From contig OX030960.1 in NCBI GenBank assembly GCA_943735955.1, forward strand, positions 4,046,233-4,110,232: DNA of 64,000 nt, given 5' to 3'. Positions 1-15,417 of this stretch are shown piece by piece. The notes beneath the pieces were generated by a model, which saw only the letters and a program-made list of their open reading frames with translations, was not told the origin of the DNA and searched no databases. This stretch comes from Piscicola geometra (Eukaryota; Annelida; Clitellata; Hirudinida; Piscicolidae). How positions within the stretch are numbered: position 1 is the first letter of the stretch; every line of letters begins with the position of its first letter. The position numbers and the translations under genes are program-made.

Positions 1-1058
1 TTATACTGTTCTGTTGTACAACGCTCCAAGAGACCGGCATCACCAGCTAGTTGCACATCAGCCACAAAAATGTCTACAGCGACCATAAAAAAACCATTGT
101 TAACGACTCTAAGAGCATAAGCAGAGGCTCATAGCTTTTAAAATGCATGACAACGACACTGTCATCGCATGTCGAGGTGTGGTCAGCATGTCTGGCTTTA
201 TGTCACTTTTTATGTTTCTCTTTGTGTTTGTCGTTATGGCGGGTTTTAACGGCTTGTAAAGCAGCTAATTTAATTGTCTGCGTGGATAAAAGGCCTTGCG
301 CGTAGACATTAAGTGTTGTTTAGGGAGACACATTAATGCGGCGCTGGTCGTTACATCATGTAGATACAATGGTGTGGATTATACAGGCATATTAAATAGT
401 GTAAGAGTGAGATAATAACACGTCAGTGGATTATTTATGGAGGAAATAATTTCAATTATTCATGATTTCTATTCAGTTAACGTAAATCATTTGAGGAATG
501 TAATTGAAACATCATCATTATCAAGTGAGGGCAGTTAAAAAGTCAGAAAAGCTCTTTTTCCACGACACGACGAAATGACTTCAACACGACGTTTTGTTTA
601 CTGCCCATGACTTTCACTGGCAGACTTTATGTGTTGGATGTCTTGAATCAATATACGACGAGATTTTTTGGCATCCTTGTTTTGAAAAAAATTCTAATTT
701 TTTCTAGATATATAAATATAGACATGCATTTCAAATTATTGATAATCAATCAACATTATCCAATGATTTCAAAGAACATTAAATATACTAATTAATTATT
801 AAGAAATCATTCAAAATGCCATATAAATGCTGAGATTTAATAATCGCTTTGGGAATAAAGATAGTATCAAAACAACAGATTAAAGATATAAGAAGTGCTG
901 TTTGTTCTGTTTCAGGCACAGTTAGTACAATAGCTGCAATACAATAAGAAATTCTGAATTCCAATCTTAATTACAACATTAGCTAGTCATTCAATCCATA
1001 CATTACGCAACAATCTCTACAAAACACTTATAGGTAATCACAATAACAGTTTCAGACG
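1..1058. other. AT-rich intergenic DNA
   Basis: No exon-like open frame with splice signals or recognisable protein similarity was seen on either strand. The short frame at 607-795 has AT-driven composition and no family resemblance. Confidence 0.6.
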
Positions 1059-1784
<726 letters not shown>

Positions 1785-4700
1785 CACGCAATAATGTAAT
1801 AATTAGGTGACTGGATGCTTGCCGTGATGATTGTTTGAGTTAACGGAAGGTTAACGGAAGGTATTTGCCTTCAAGTTTAAAACAACATAAAGACATTGTC
1901 AATCATAATGAGAATACGATCCATCTAGAAGTACAAACGCTAATGTATTTAGCTTAAGTCATTATGAAAGTTAAAACAGAATAATATTAACTTAAAAAAC
2001 GTTTATTTAAAAATACAATAAAGTTGTTTAAATTATAAGTAAACACCAGACGTGTCTTTTCATAGCAGATCTGAGCACTAGTTACAGTGCATTTTAAACT
2101 TTTTAAAACGTCTATTTGTTTTTTTCTTTCTAAAATATAAGTGCTTCTAAATTATATGTTTTTTATTCAATATATTAGTAGCATAAACAAATTATTTTGT
2201 TATTTATAAATTATTTAGGTTCAATGGTAATATAAAAAGATCAATAAATGGTTTTAAAGCAATTTCTCATTAAAAATAGAATAATTAAAAATAGAAATAA
2301 AACCACTTATTAAAAGTACTTATTAAGTGCAAAAAATTATTCGTTGACAGTTTAAACATTGTAAGGTTAAAACAACATTGCCTCTGTATAATAAGAAAAT
2401 GAACATGTTCAATATAAAAATGAATTAAGTCATTTGACTGTTATAGAATGATTTGAAAAGTAAAAATATTTTTTTATTACTTTTTTGTTTTAATAAAAAT
2501 TTTTACCTCTTTCTGTGATTGATTATGACGTATTTTACTAAGGAAAAAATTAATTAAAACATTAAAAAATGTTTTTAAAGATTATTAATAAATGGTCAAA
2601 AAAATTAATATTTTTATTTTTTACTAAACTTTATACAAATATGAAAATGACAAAATATGTTTAACAAATTTAATATTTAATTTTTGCCAAACTTTGTTCA
2701 TTTTTAAAGAAACAAAATTAACAAATAATTATCCTATAAAGCAATCATCACAATGAACACGAAGGAGATGAAGCTTATCAGGGTGATGATAGTAGTTTCA
2801 ATCGAAAGGATAACGGTTTCAGTGCTGATAGTGATATTAGTTTTAATGAAAAAGAGAAAAGTCAAAAAAAAGATTTTTCACATTTGGAAACTGAACTTAT
2901 CGTTAATTTCTCACTTAATATTAACATAATTATATTTTTTCTAATAATCTTAATATTCATTTTTGTTGACATCACTACCATCACCACTAACACTATCATT
3001 AATGTTTTTTGATGTTTTTATTAGTGGAATGGTGGTGAGTTAATGAAAAAAATAAGTTAATTAGCCATGTTTCCGTTTCTTTTATGGTGAATACCGCATA
3101 TAAAAATATAAAAACATATGTATTAAATAATAGTAAATTGAAAGTAAGGCGTTAAAATTGAGTTATAAAAGTATAATGTTTTAAAAATCAAAAATCAAGC
3201 ATTTTTCATCAATGGAATGTCTTTAGAATCTAAGAAGAATTTAAAAATAGGTAATACAAGAAGCAATGAGTCTGCGAGCTTGTAAGTACAAAAGCATTGG
3301 TCACTCCAACTGTTCACAAGTCCATTCTTCTTAAGATTAGTTCAAATACTCTCTTATTTATTATTTTTCTATTTCAAACTAGTTCAAACTGTTTTTAAAA
3401 TTATTTTTTCAAAATAATATTTTCAATATTTTTCCCTTTTTTACCTAGCTGGTTTTCAAAATGGCCTTCAATAACTCACTCTCAAGTTATCTCTCTCATC
3501 ACGATACTCACCCATTTACCTTTTTTATTTGATTTTTTATAAGCTTTTTGTGTATTATCATCTCAAACTCCATAAACACCAAGCGCCATCTTTCTAATTA
3601 AAAATAAGCTGGTTACAACCTGTTACACATCCGCAAAACCATAATTTATTTTTAAACTTTTTTATAATTCCAAAACTTTTGAATTTTTCTGTGATTGCTG
3701 TTTATTTTTGTTTTATCTCTCGTTGCATCATACTCTTTTTTCAAATTTGAAATCATTAAATGCAAGTTTTTCTTAGATCACTCCAAGAATGGGTGGAAGT
3801 GATGGGCGGAAGTTGTCAAAAGTAGAAGCCGTAAGATTCGTACTAATTATTTTTTATGATGAAACAAAATTTTAAAGATTTTTTCCCAATATTTTTTTTA
3901 ATTCATGAAAATCTTTTGATAATCTTGCAATGTATCTACCCATTCATATTTCTATCCATCCATCCACCAATTCATCCATCCATCCACCCTCTCATTATAG
4001 TTATGTTTTAGAAATTAATGATGACTTAAGTTCAAGTTTCTCAGAGTAACCGCCTCACTATAACACTGAATGACGAACTCTCAAGTCATGATAATCATCC
4101 CGTACTTAATCAGATGTGGGGTGCTCATTAGGGAGATTTTAATTGCCTCATCAGAATAGCATGCTTACTTTTCTTCCTTTGCCGAGAACTTGAAGCGGTT
4201 TTGTACTCTCTTATGAGTGTTCTGTGGATTACTTTCAGTTTTTTTATATTTTATGCTCTATTTTTCCTTTTCTTTGTTAGCAAAATATATACACATAACT
4301 TACACCTAACGTGAGTGCATGTGAATGTACTGAAAAAAGAAAAAACTCAAAAGAATGAAAAAACAAAATTTTAAAAATGTTGGCCTTGCTAAAAAAGTAA
4401 GCATCAACTGTCTATATCTGAAGTAGAAAGGTTCCTGGTGCACTAATAAAGATAATTATAATTAACGAAGCGTTATAAATATTTAAGTAGCTTCGATGAA
4501 ATTGTCTTTGTTGTTTCAAGCCATTTTTTATGTTTTTGAAGCATGTTAAATATAAAAAAGTATGTACGTGTCAACTTTTTATGGCAACCTGCAAACTCGA
4601 AAAGCCACATCATTTGAAGTAAATTCTCTTATCATCAACTTCATCTAATTAAAGTAAGGATGACGGCGGATATTTCACTAAGGATCCGGGTACCCAAAAA

Positions 4701-6639
4701 ACCATTAAGCGCGCATTTTAGGTTGAGTTTCATTAAATTTTCACGATTTATTTGAGCCAATCTTCCAAAAATGAAGGATCTTAGGTTGTTACGTACAAAA
4801 AATGAATCGTCCACAAATCAATTTTTATAACTCTTTTCAAGAACATTATACATTGTGGGGGCTTTAAACAGTGAGAGACCAGCTTGTTTTTATGTTGACT
4901 TTATTGGGCTATGATTATTGGAAAAGATTCAACTAAATTATTCTTTTTGTTTTTATATGATCTTGTTTTATAATCTTAATTTTTGACATAAAAAATATTG
5001 TAATAATCTGGTTAATTTATTATATTTCAGTTAAAATATCCATAATTTTTGTTTTATTGCAGTTATAAATTATATTACTAATATTCTTAAATTATTAGTT
5101 AAAATAAATATTGTTCCCCTTATCCTTATGTTATAGCATAATTATGTAATTGCACCGTTAATATTACTCTAGAGCATTCGCCGAAACACACTTGTTCAGA
5201 ATGCGGGCTTTTTCTAAGAAATTGAATGCTGATTATGCTGATTATGATGAAGGCATGATGGTAATGATCTTGCTGATGGTGGTTATAGTTTTTATGATAA
5301 AGATGATTATGATTTTGGTGGGGATGATGTCAAATTGATGATGATAATGAGGATGTTAATGATCCTGCTGTTAATGAGAGTGATTAGTTGATACATTTAT
5401 TTTGCATGCATTGATTTTAGAGATTGCGCGTCAGTTAGATTATAAGATAAAAATAAGATAAATGTGGACGAGAAAAAGTTACTGAAAGTAATCCAACTCA
5501 ATTTAGACAATTATGTAATTGATAAGTGACTCAAGGAGATCCAGGGAAGAAAAATTCTTTTTTTTATTGCCGATTTTTTTATTATGTATACGCTTTTTAA
5601 AATGTAAGTTTCAGTTTTATTCGAAGGTTTATAGAACAAAATAAGTTCAAAAAACTATATAAATATGATTAATATATTCTATGAATTTATTTTAGCCAAA
5701 TATTTAATTGAAAAAGAAATTGTTTCATTTTTATTTAGGCTATCGATTAAATATTTTTTCATTTCCCTAAAAGCAAAAATATAAATAATTATTTAAAGCA
5801 AAATATTTTATTAACAAGGGATATAATTTTTTTATGTAACAATTAACATATTAATTTCACAATAATTGTTTCATAAGCTTTTGGTACTAAACATTTAAAA
5901 AGATTAATTCTTCAAACTAATCATTGTCACAAAAACTATCTTAAAAGCCTCAAATTCTTATATAGGGTAACAACGGCTCATTTAGATGCTGCGGTTTTGA
6001 GTAGTGAGGCTCCAACTGTCTGGCTCTAAGCTATCGCTATGCACTCGATCTTAAAAATTTACTTATTGTCTTATGCAGTTTTAAAAATTGTTGCTGGTGT
6101 TTTTTGTGTAGTTGTTGAAACTAAATTATGAGTTTTTCGGATTTTAATAAGATTATTTTTTCCTTTTTTTTCGATTTTTTACGTCTTCTGTTGTATCATT
6201 TTTTCATAATAGTCACTTTTATGCAAAAGATCTTATTCTCTAGGCGTCAATAATATTTCAAATTATGGAGAATAACACGAATGAATGTTGCTATAATTTA
6301 GATGTCCAATAATTACAAAGATCTTGCTGATTGAACTTTTTTAATATTTTACTTTTTGAAAGCCTTTTGTGCCGTTGTTTCTAAAAATATATATTCTAAA
6401 ATTTTAATGTAAAACTACTAGATATTTTTAAAAACTTGAATAATAAATTATTACTGGGAAAAGTATGTATTCTAATGCAGGAATAGCATACACAGAAAAG
6501 GAGTAAGCGAAAGACCAGTGATTTCAAGATCTTTGGAATGAATATAAAATATAGGTCAAAATGACACATCTGTTCTGAATGTTTCATCAATGCTATAGCA
6601 GTCAAGTAAACTTACAAACTAGAAAAAGTTCTAAGTCTA
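1785..6639. other. AT-rich intergenic DNA
   Basis: Mostly A/T homopolymer-rich sequence. Two cryptically simple GAT-rich patches occur, around 2765-3020 and 5225-5390. The first keeps one Asp/Ser/Glu-rich frame open for about 60 codons without an initiator Met. No gene can be supported. Confidence 0.55.
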
Positions 6640-6893
6640 TTATAAATGGGATTCCAATTGCCTATACCTAGGAAACACAATCGAGTCTCTCCCTCCAATG
6701 CGACTTCAAAATTAAAGCAATCCATTCGAGACGGTTCGATAAAGCCGAACCCAGAGTCGAGTTTCCTAATCGATAGAGTATCAAGCAATCTGCATAACAG
6801 GCCCAATGCTATTGCATTCGCCTGGGGAAGAGTGCTTTGCTTCGATGGGGTTTGGTGCCGCTTGCTGCAAATTTCGATGAAGTTAGAAAAATG
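6640..6893. other. Unassigned higher-GC segment with frames open on both strands
   Basis: This about 250-bp block is clearly richer in G and C than its surroundings. It is open as an 82-codon frame on the + strand (6646-6894) and a 64-codon frame on the - strand (6612-6806). I recognise no protein family in either frame. There are no convincing splice sites, so it may be a relic of a repeat, a retrocopy or an inserted fragment rather than a gene. Confidence 0.35.
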
Positions 6894-8540
6894 AATTAAT
6901 TCAATTGTATATATCTCAAGTTAGGACCAAAATGATAAATAAAAATTATCGCTTGGATGTATCTGGCCAAAGGTTTTTTTTAAACTGACTTTATCAGTTT
7001 AGTTTTGGTTTTTGAAAAAGTTTTGGCATCTTTTTCACCTTCCCAGCTCACTACCAGTTCTAATCCTTGTTAGAACTGTACTATAAATTTTAAAAGATTT
7101 GAAGTAGTGACACTCTTGTAATAGCGAAAAAAATGTGTGAATTGCTCAAGTAGCCTTGTTTGTAGACAGCATTTTTTCGGGGTTAACTAGTCACATAGAA
7201 AAAAGTGAAATAAATATATGAATATACTATTGGCTTTATTCAGGCTTTAAAAAAATTAAGTATTCTTTTTCAAAAAAAATTATTTTCAGAACCTTAAATA
7301 TCAGTAAGAAGTTATTCAGTTAATTATAAATGAAAGTCTTAAAAATTCAACACACATCCTTCAAGGCACTACCTCACTATGGGAATCACGCTTAATTTAA
7401 CTTGAAATTAAAAACACAAAAAAATATCGACGAATTTAATCGTTGACTTCAGTGCAGCGCTCAAGAGGATCGATTGAATGCCGTTGAATGAAGACCGTAT
7501 TGAGGATTCATTGTAACAAGAAGAAAATTTTTAGCCATAAAATTTTTATTTAAAAATTTTAGTATCTCAATGGCCTGGATTGAGATGCATGAGGTTTAAT
7601 GCATTCAACACCGTTGCAATCAATTGACGACTCGTTAATCCATCTGTTTCCAGTACTTTCGAATCACTCAAAATGCTGTTATTAAAAGGTGAACTCACAC
7701 TAACATTTACACATACAACCACACATAGACATGAAAGCACACACATAAACAAAAATACAGACACACCCAAACACATAAGCAAATGCACGATTACTCATAT
7801 TTCAAGTTTATTCCGTATTAACATATATAATATTATATATTCAAAAAAAATTCAAACGCATACGTCAGTGCTAAGCCATCTATCACGCAGCACAATGCGT
7901 TCAATGCACCTCACTACATCCCATGCACTCGTCTCACTCGCAATAATACTTACACTGCCTACACATAATCAAACATGTACTGTCTTTGTGATGCTCCGCC
8001 TGCCAATACACATAAACATACACATAAACACACACTCATACTGATACACAGAGTGAGATAGATACGAACACACATAATAGAAGATTTATTATCGATTTTC
8101 ATGTTTTGCATTGTTTTTAAATACCGTAAAATAGCTAATTGTTCGGACACCTATAATGTTTAAACACCCTCATTTTTAGAATAAAAAATACAAAACAGAA
8201 AAAAACTTCAATATTTGTCAATTTATTATTTTTTCATAAGTTGAAAAACATCTTTAACTTCATATACTTGAGAAGTTTGTCAAAAATGTGCCAATGTATT
8301 TTTATTTTATTGTAAACATATTGAACAATAAAATAGATTTGATGTCAAAATTGACATACCTTGTGGAGAAGAGAAAACTTATATCTTGGAGTTGCCACTG
8401 CTAAGAATCTTTTGAGTGATTGTATGGATCTGATACCTTCTTGAGAAAAGAATATATTATTTTTTAATTCTTTTTTTGGTAACATTATTAAATTCTCAAA
8501 AAGTTGTAAATAAGTTGACTCTTAACTTTTCTTTTTAAGT
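6894..8540. other. AT-rich intergenic DNA with cryptic CA repeats
   Basis: Loose ACACA tracts at about 7690-7770 and 7960-8065 give Thr/His-rich and Cys/Val-rich pseudo-frames on opposite strands. No family similarity or splice structure was found. Confidence 0.55.
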
Positions 8541-8797
8541 CGTCCATCCATCCATCCATCCATCCATCCATCCATCCATCCATCCATCCATCCATCCATC
8601 CATCCATCCATCCATCCATCCATCCATCCATTCATCCATCTATCCATCCATCCATCCATCCATCCATCCATCCATCCATCCATCCATCCATCCATCCATC
8701 CATCCATCCATTCATCCATCCATCCATCCATCCATTCATCCATCCATCTTTCCATCCATCCATCCATCCGTCCGTCCATCCATCCATCCATCCATCA
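8541..8797. repeat. (ATCC)n tetranucleotide array
   Basis: About 64 copies of CATC/ATCC with scattered single-base variants (TTCATC, CTATCC, TCCGTCCG). The opposite strand reads as a meaningless Met-Asp-Gly-Trp repeat. Confidence 0.97.
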
Positions 8798-10812
<2,015 letters not shown>

Positions 10813-11795
10813 AATTGGGATGATGATTCGAATGGCATTTCTTTTTCAAAGACTTGTTTTCACACTCGTTCTACATCATTAAAAGTGTAAATGTTATTTT
10901 TAAAAACATAGACGAAAAGAGAAGCGCTTAGGTTTTTTTAAAATGAAAGATTTTAAAAAGGCAATTAGTCTTGAACCTTAATTAAAAATCTCTTTCTATT
11001 ACAGAAACTTCTGTAAATTTTCAATAGAATTATGAACATATTTTTTTTAGTTTTGAAGGGATATCAATTATAATTTCTCATTATCATAAATAAATATAAT
11101 TATCACCATCATTATCAGTATTATCCTAATTATAAAAACCGTTTATTTCATCATTTTATGACCATTATCAGTTATGAGAGAATCTATAAACTTTTTAATC
11201 AAGAAAGATAGTTGAGTTGTTGAGTTTTGTGTACGATTGAGTGTTTATTTGGTTGATTTCCAATCGGAAGAACATGTAAGAATTGCTATCAATAGAAGTC
11301 TTTTAGGATTTTATACCTATTTAATTTAATATCTTTTTACTTATAATCTAAATTGCTAAGTCGCATTAGCAATAATTTAAGCGATTTAGTAATAAAACAC
11401 TAAAAAGAAGAAGACTAGCAAAACACCAGAGAAGCGTCATTGATTAATCCATTTTGTTTTTATGCTTATTTTTATCAATAATACGAAACTAGAGGCAGAC
11501 ATTCAGTCTCTTGCACTGATATTCTTTGAAGCGCTCCCGTATACAGCATTATGAACTGTATATCCTGAGCTTCGTTAAGTAAACACTATTTTTCATATTT
11601 TGAAGAAAAAATTTTTTTCCAAATGTTTTTATCTTTTTATGTATTTTTTTTTTGAATATTTATTTTTATATGTCATTTATATAGTTTGATATTTTTAATG
11701 TACAGTGTTTTCTGTAAAAAAATAATTAGGATTTTCATGTTCTTTGGATTTTATAGTTTTTAGAATATGTTTCTACCATATACCTATAGTAATAT

Positions 11796-11886
11796 ATATT
11801 TACTATATATAATATAATATATAATATAATATATAATATATAATATAATATATAATATATATAATATAATATACTATATATATATG
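11796..11886. repeat. TATAA/TA-rich array
   Basis: Repeated TATAATA and TATATAA words over about 90 bp with no G or C. It may be a low-melting or cruciform-prone site. Confidence 0.85.
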
Positions 11887-12884
11887 GTCCGTACCTTTTT
11901 AATGATTTTACTCAAATATTCGCAAAAAGTGTTTTTTTAGTTTAGTTAAAATTAAAAATGTGAAATATAATTTCTAACGTAAATCCATTTTATTTTAGAA
12001 TTTAAGTTAAGTTTAGGGAGTTGAACCAACGCAGGTATTTTCACCCCTATAGTGGTTTTAGTTAAAATATATTTATTTATTTTTTAAAAATTAGATTCTG
12101 ATCAATATAACCAAATTTCAATACTTTTTCAGAACATTATTTTGCTACTATTTCATCGCTGTAGAGTATAAAAAAAGCTTTCCTGCTTAAAATTTGAATA
12201 ATTAAAATTTGAATAAATAAATTTTTTAGAAGGCTTTTAAAGTATAAACGAATGACTAAGTCTAAGTAAGCAATGGTTCAAAAAAGAAGAAGAGGAAACC
12301 AGATCGGCGTGCTGAGCCTTCTGAGTCTGTTCGAAGCCAGTGCAGTCAAAAGATAAAATATTGGCAACATGATAATTAATAGTATGTTTTGAAGCCTCTT
12401 ATGTTTTTAATAATATTTTATTTAGGCAAGGTCTTTGAAGAATATAATAAATTTGTTGCAGCCATGAATAGGCTCACAATTAGCTCTAAATCGATAATTT
12501 AATAATAAAAATAATAATAATATTTTATATATTTATTTTAGTAATATTTTATACAATTTTTAAATAAATAAGATTTCTGGCATCTTTCAGTTGAATCATG
12601 ACTTTTTGGAGGTAAATAAGATTTTAAATATCAAAAATATAAATTTAAAAAAATGTTGTACATTAAAAATTCTAACAAATATTAACGTTGTCAAAGGATT
12701 TTTCTTCAAATAGCTCAACCATTTTTAATCACTTCCTTTATATATCATATTTTTGTCTTAATTCTCATTAAAAATTTATATATGATTTTTATATATTCAT
12801 CGATATTTTTAATGAACCCTAATAAGTTTTTCCTTCAAGGGTAACATCCGCAATGGTATTTGTTATGCAAGAGGTGATGGGTTC

Positions 12885-12916
12885 AGTTCAAAGACCCTTT
12901 TTGGGTCTTTTGAACT
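12885..12916. other. Perfect-core hairpin
   Basis: AGTTCAAAGACCC (12885-12897) and GGGTCTTTTGAACT (12903-12916) pair with one bulged T around a 5-nt T loop. The stem is GC-containing in an AT-rich setting. No flanking gene or mobile-element end was identified. Confidence 0.75.
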
Positions 12917-14286
12917 AATTTCGAAATTAAAATATATATATATATATATTATCAATGATCATGATGATGTAGATAATTATAAGGATTTTGACCGACAACT
13001 ATACAGAGTAATGCAGGTTTAAAAATTACGACTTTTAATGAGTCTCGATGTTACCTGCGTTTAAGGATTTTTTACAATCTTGAATTTTTAAAAAATCATC
13101 ATTATCATCATTTCCGGAACATAAAAGAAACTTCACCATTATCATTATACTCATTATCAAGTTGTCAATCTTATCAGATCCTTGTTATCAAACACCTTAT
13201 CATCTTCCCAATCTCCACTAACGCTAAAGGCGTTTATGAAACTCAGTTCTAAACACATTAATATTGTAAGAAAAAGTGCTATTTCTATTTTATTTAAGCA
13301 TTTAATGGGATTGATAACAATTTTTCTTTGTATGTTAGATATTTCTAACCTCTTACAAATCCATAGTAATTTTTAAACCGATGATGTTGACCAGATAAGA
13401 GCAGCTCAAGTTGCTATAACTTTGCATTTTTGTCTTGAAATTATTCGTTAAAGAATATTCTAGAGATAGGTCTTAAATAGTTATGTCACCAATTTTATCA
13501 AAATCAATCGTCTCTCATGTATTAAACAATTCCAGGTTCATTTATGGGGGATAGTAAAGACTGGAATTGCTAGGTTGCACAGAGATTAATGCATAGATCA
13601 AGGTGAATTTATTGGCCAGAGCAACTGTAAGAGATATATCAATGAATGCGGCTGTGAATAGGTTTGGAGAATAAATGGACGAATATTAGAAGAAAATAAA
13701 TATTATATGATAAATAAACTAATTAAATGTATACATTTGTCTATAAATTGGAAAAATTGGAAGAAAAGTAAATAACTAAATATGACAGTAAAAACAGGGA
13801 AATAAATGATAAAACACTCGTGTATAGAAAAAAAATGAAGCTACTATTCTAAGCAAAGACTATAAATAATATGTGCTTCCTGATAAGAAGAAGAGGTCCT
13901 TTTGAGATTAAAAGTGGAACGTCATATTTTAAGATGCTGGACCAAAAGTACGATTTTCATTATCTTTGGTTGAGGATGTGATTTTAGGATAAGAATTATG
14001 ATGGCATTGCTGGATGGGTACGCGGTGAATAAAATGAGTCAAGAGAGCATCCGTGTGAGTATGGATGGATGAGTGGGTAGATGGTTAGACGAATGGAAAA
14101 GTGGGTTTATCAATAGATGACAAAATTAATATATGCATGGGTCGATAGATAAAAATGGGTGGTTTTAAAAGATACTTGGAAAGTGAATAAATTTCCTGAA
14201 GCCTCGTGGATCGAACTGAACATTCTTTATCGCTTTTGTAATTGTGTTGAGGCTAGTGATGGAACACACACTCATTCAACAAATAT

Positions 14287-14505
<219 letters not shown>

Positions 14506-15413
14506 TGACTACACATGAAAGAAGTCATTAAAACTTAACCCTGGTTCAAACCAAAAGTGCAAAAGGAAATAGATTGCACCGGAAAATCGGAAGTATAAAC
14601 AATCCAAAGACACCGAATAGCAAATATCAAAGACTGTGCATAAAGATAATAATGATGCAGTGTTTCCGGTGTATCTTCCATCTCCGGTGTGCAGGATGAT
14701 GGATGGGGGAGACCCTTCATTCATTCCACTCCCAACATTCCCCACGAACAGCTTATCAATACAAACGTTCCAGCTATCTAGTGATTATACGTTCGACGAT
14801 TATTTGCAATTTTAATTGCCCGAAAAGTAAATAATTTATTTTTATAAATCATTAAAATATAATTAATCGAAAAAAAGATACATTCTACGACGGCACATTA
14901 GTAAGAATTTATCACAAGATTGACATGTGTTAATAGCGATTAAAGTAATTATATAATTGTCATCACTTATATCATCACACTTCTCATCAACTTCAACATC
15001 ATTATCATCATCATTTTATCGTTTTTCTCTTCCTTACTTTCACCATTATCACCACTGACACCACCACCATCATCATTATCATCATCACCAACTTCTCATT
15101 ATCTTCATCATTATGGTTTCTTTCTGTACTCATCGAACCCATCCTATATGTGCTCAAGTATATTTCTATACGCAAAGAGAACGCATGTATATGCATCAAT
15201 GCATATGAATATGTGCAGATATGACGTCAAGACAGTACTTATAAATAACGAAATAGAAAGGCTTTGGGTTTAAAGTGACTAGTTTCGTTTTTCTTCTTTA
15301 CTCATTACTAAAATAAGTAATTAATATTTTTATTTAAATAAACTTTAAATAAAATTTTCTATATTTATTTCGAAAACTGGTTTTAATTAGAATGAAAAAG
15401 CGTATCAACTACA
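14506..15413. other. AT-rich intergenic DNA before the piggyBac element
   Basis: It contains CAT/ATC-rich simple sequence at about 14995-15110 and a TGACGTCA palindrome at 15222-15229. No exon structure recognised. Confidence 0.5.
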
Positions 15414-15417
15414 TTAA

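Larger units (their letters stand above)
10813..14286. other. AT-rich intergenic DNA
   Basis: No coding exon recognised. It contains a TA-rich array (11796-11886) and a strong hairpin (12885-12916), both listed separately. A short basic frame near 12285-12350 has no recognised family. Confidence 0.5.

Noticed and set aside
8522..8791. Met-Asp-Gly-Trp repeat protein
   Set aside because: ATCC tetranucleotide array read on the opposite strand.
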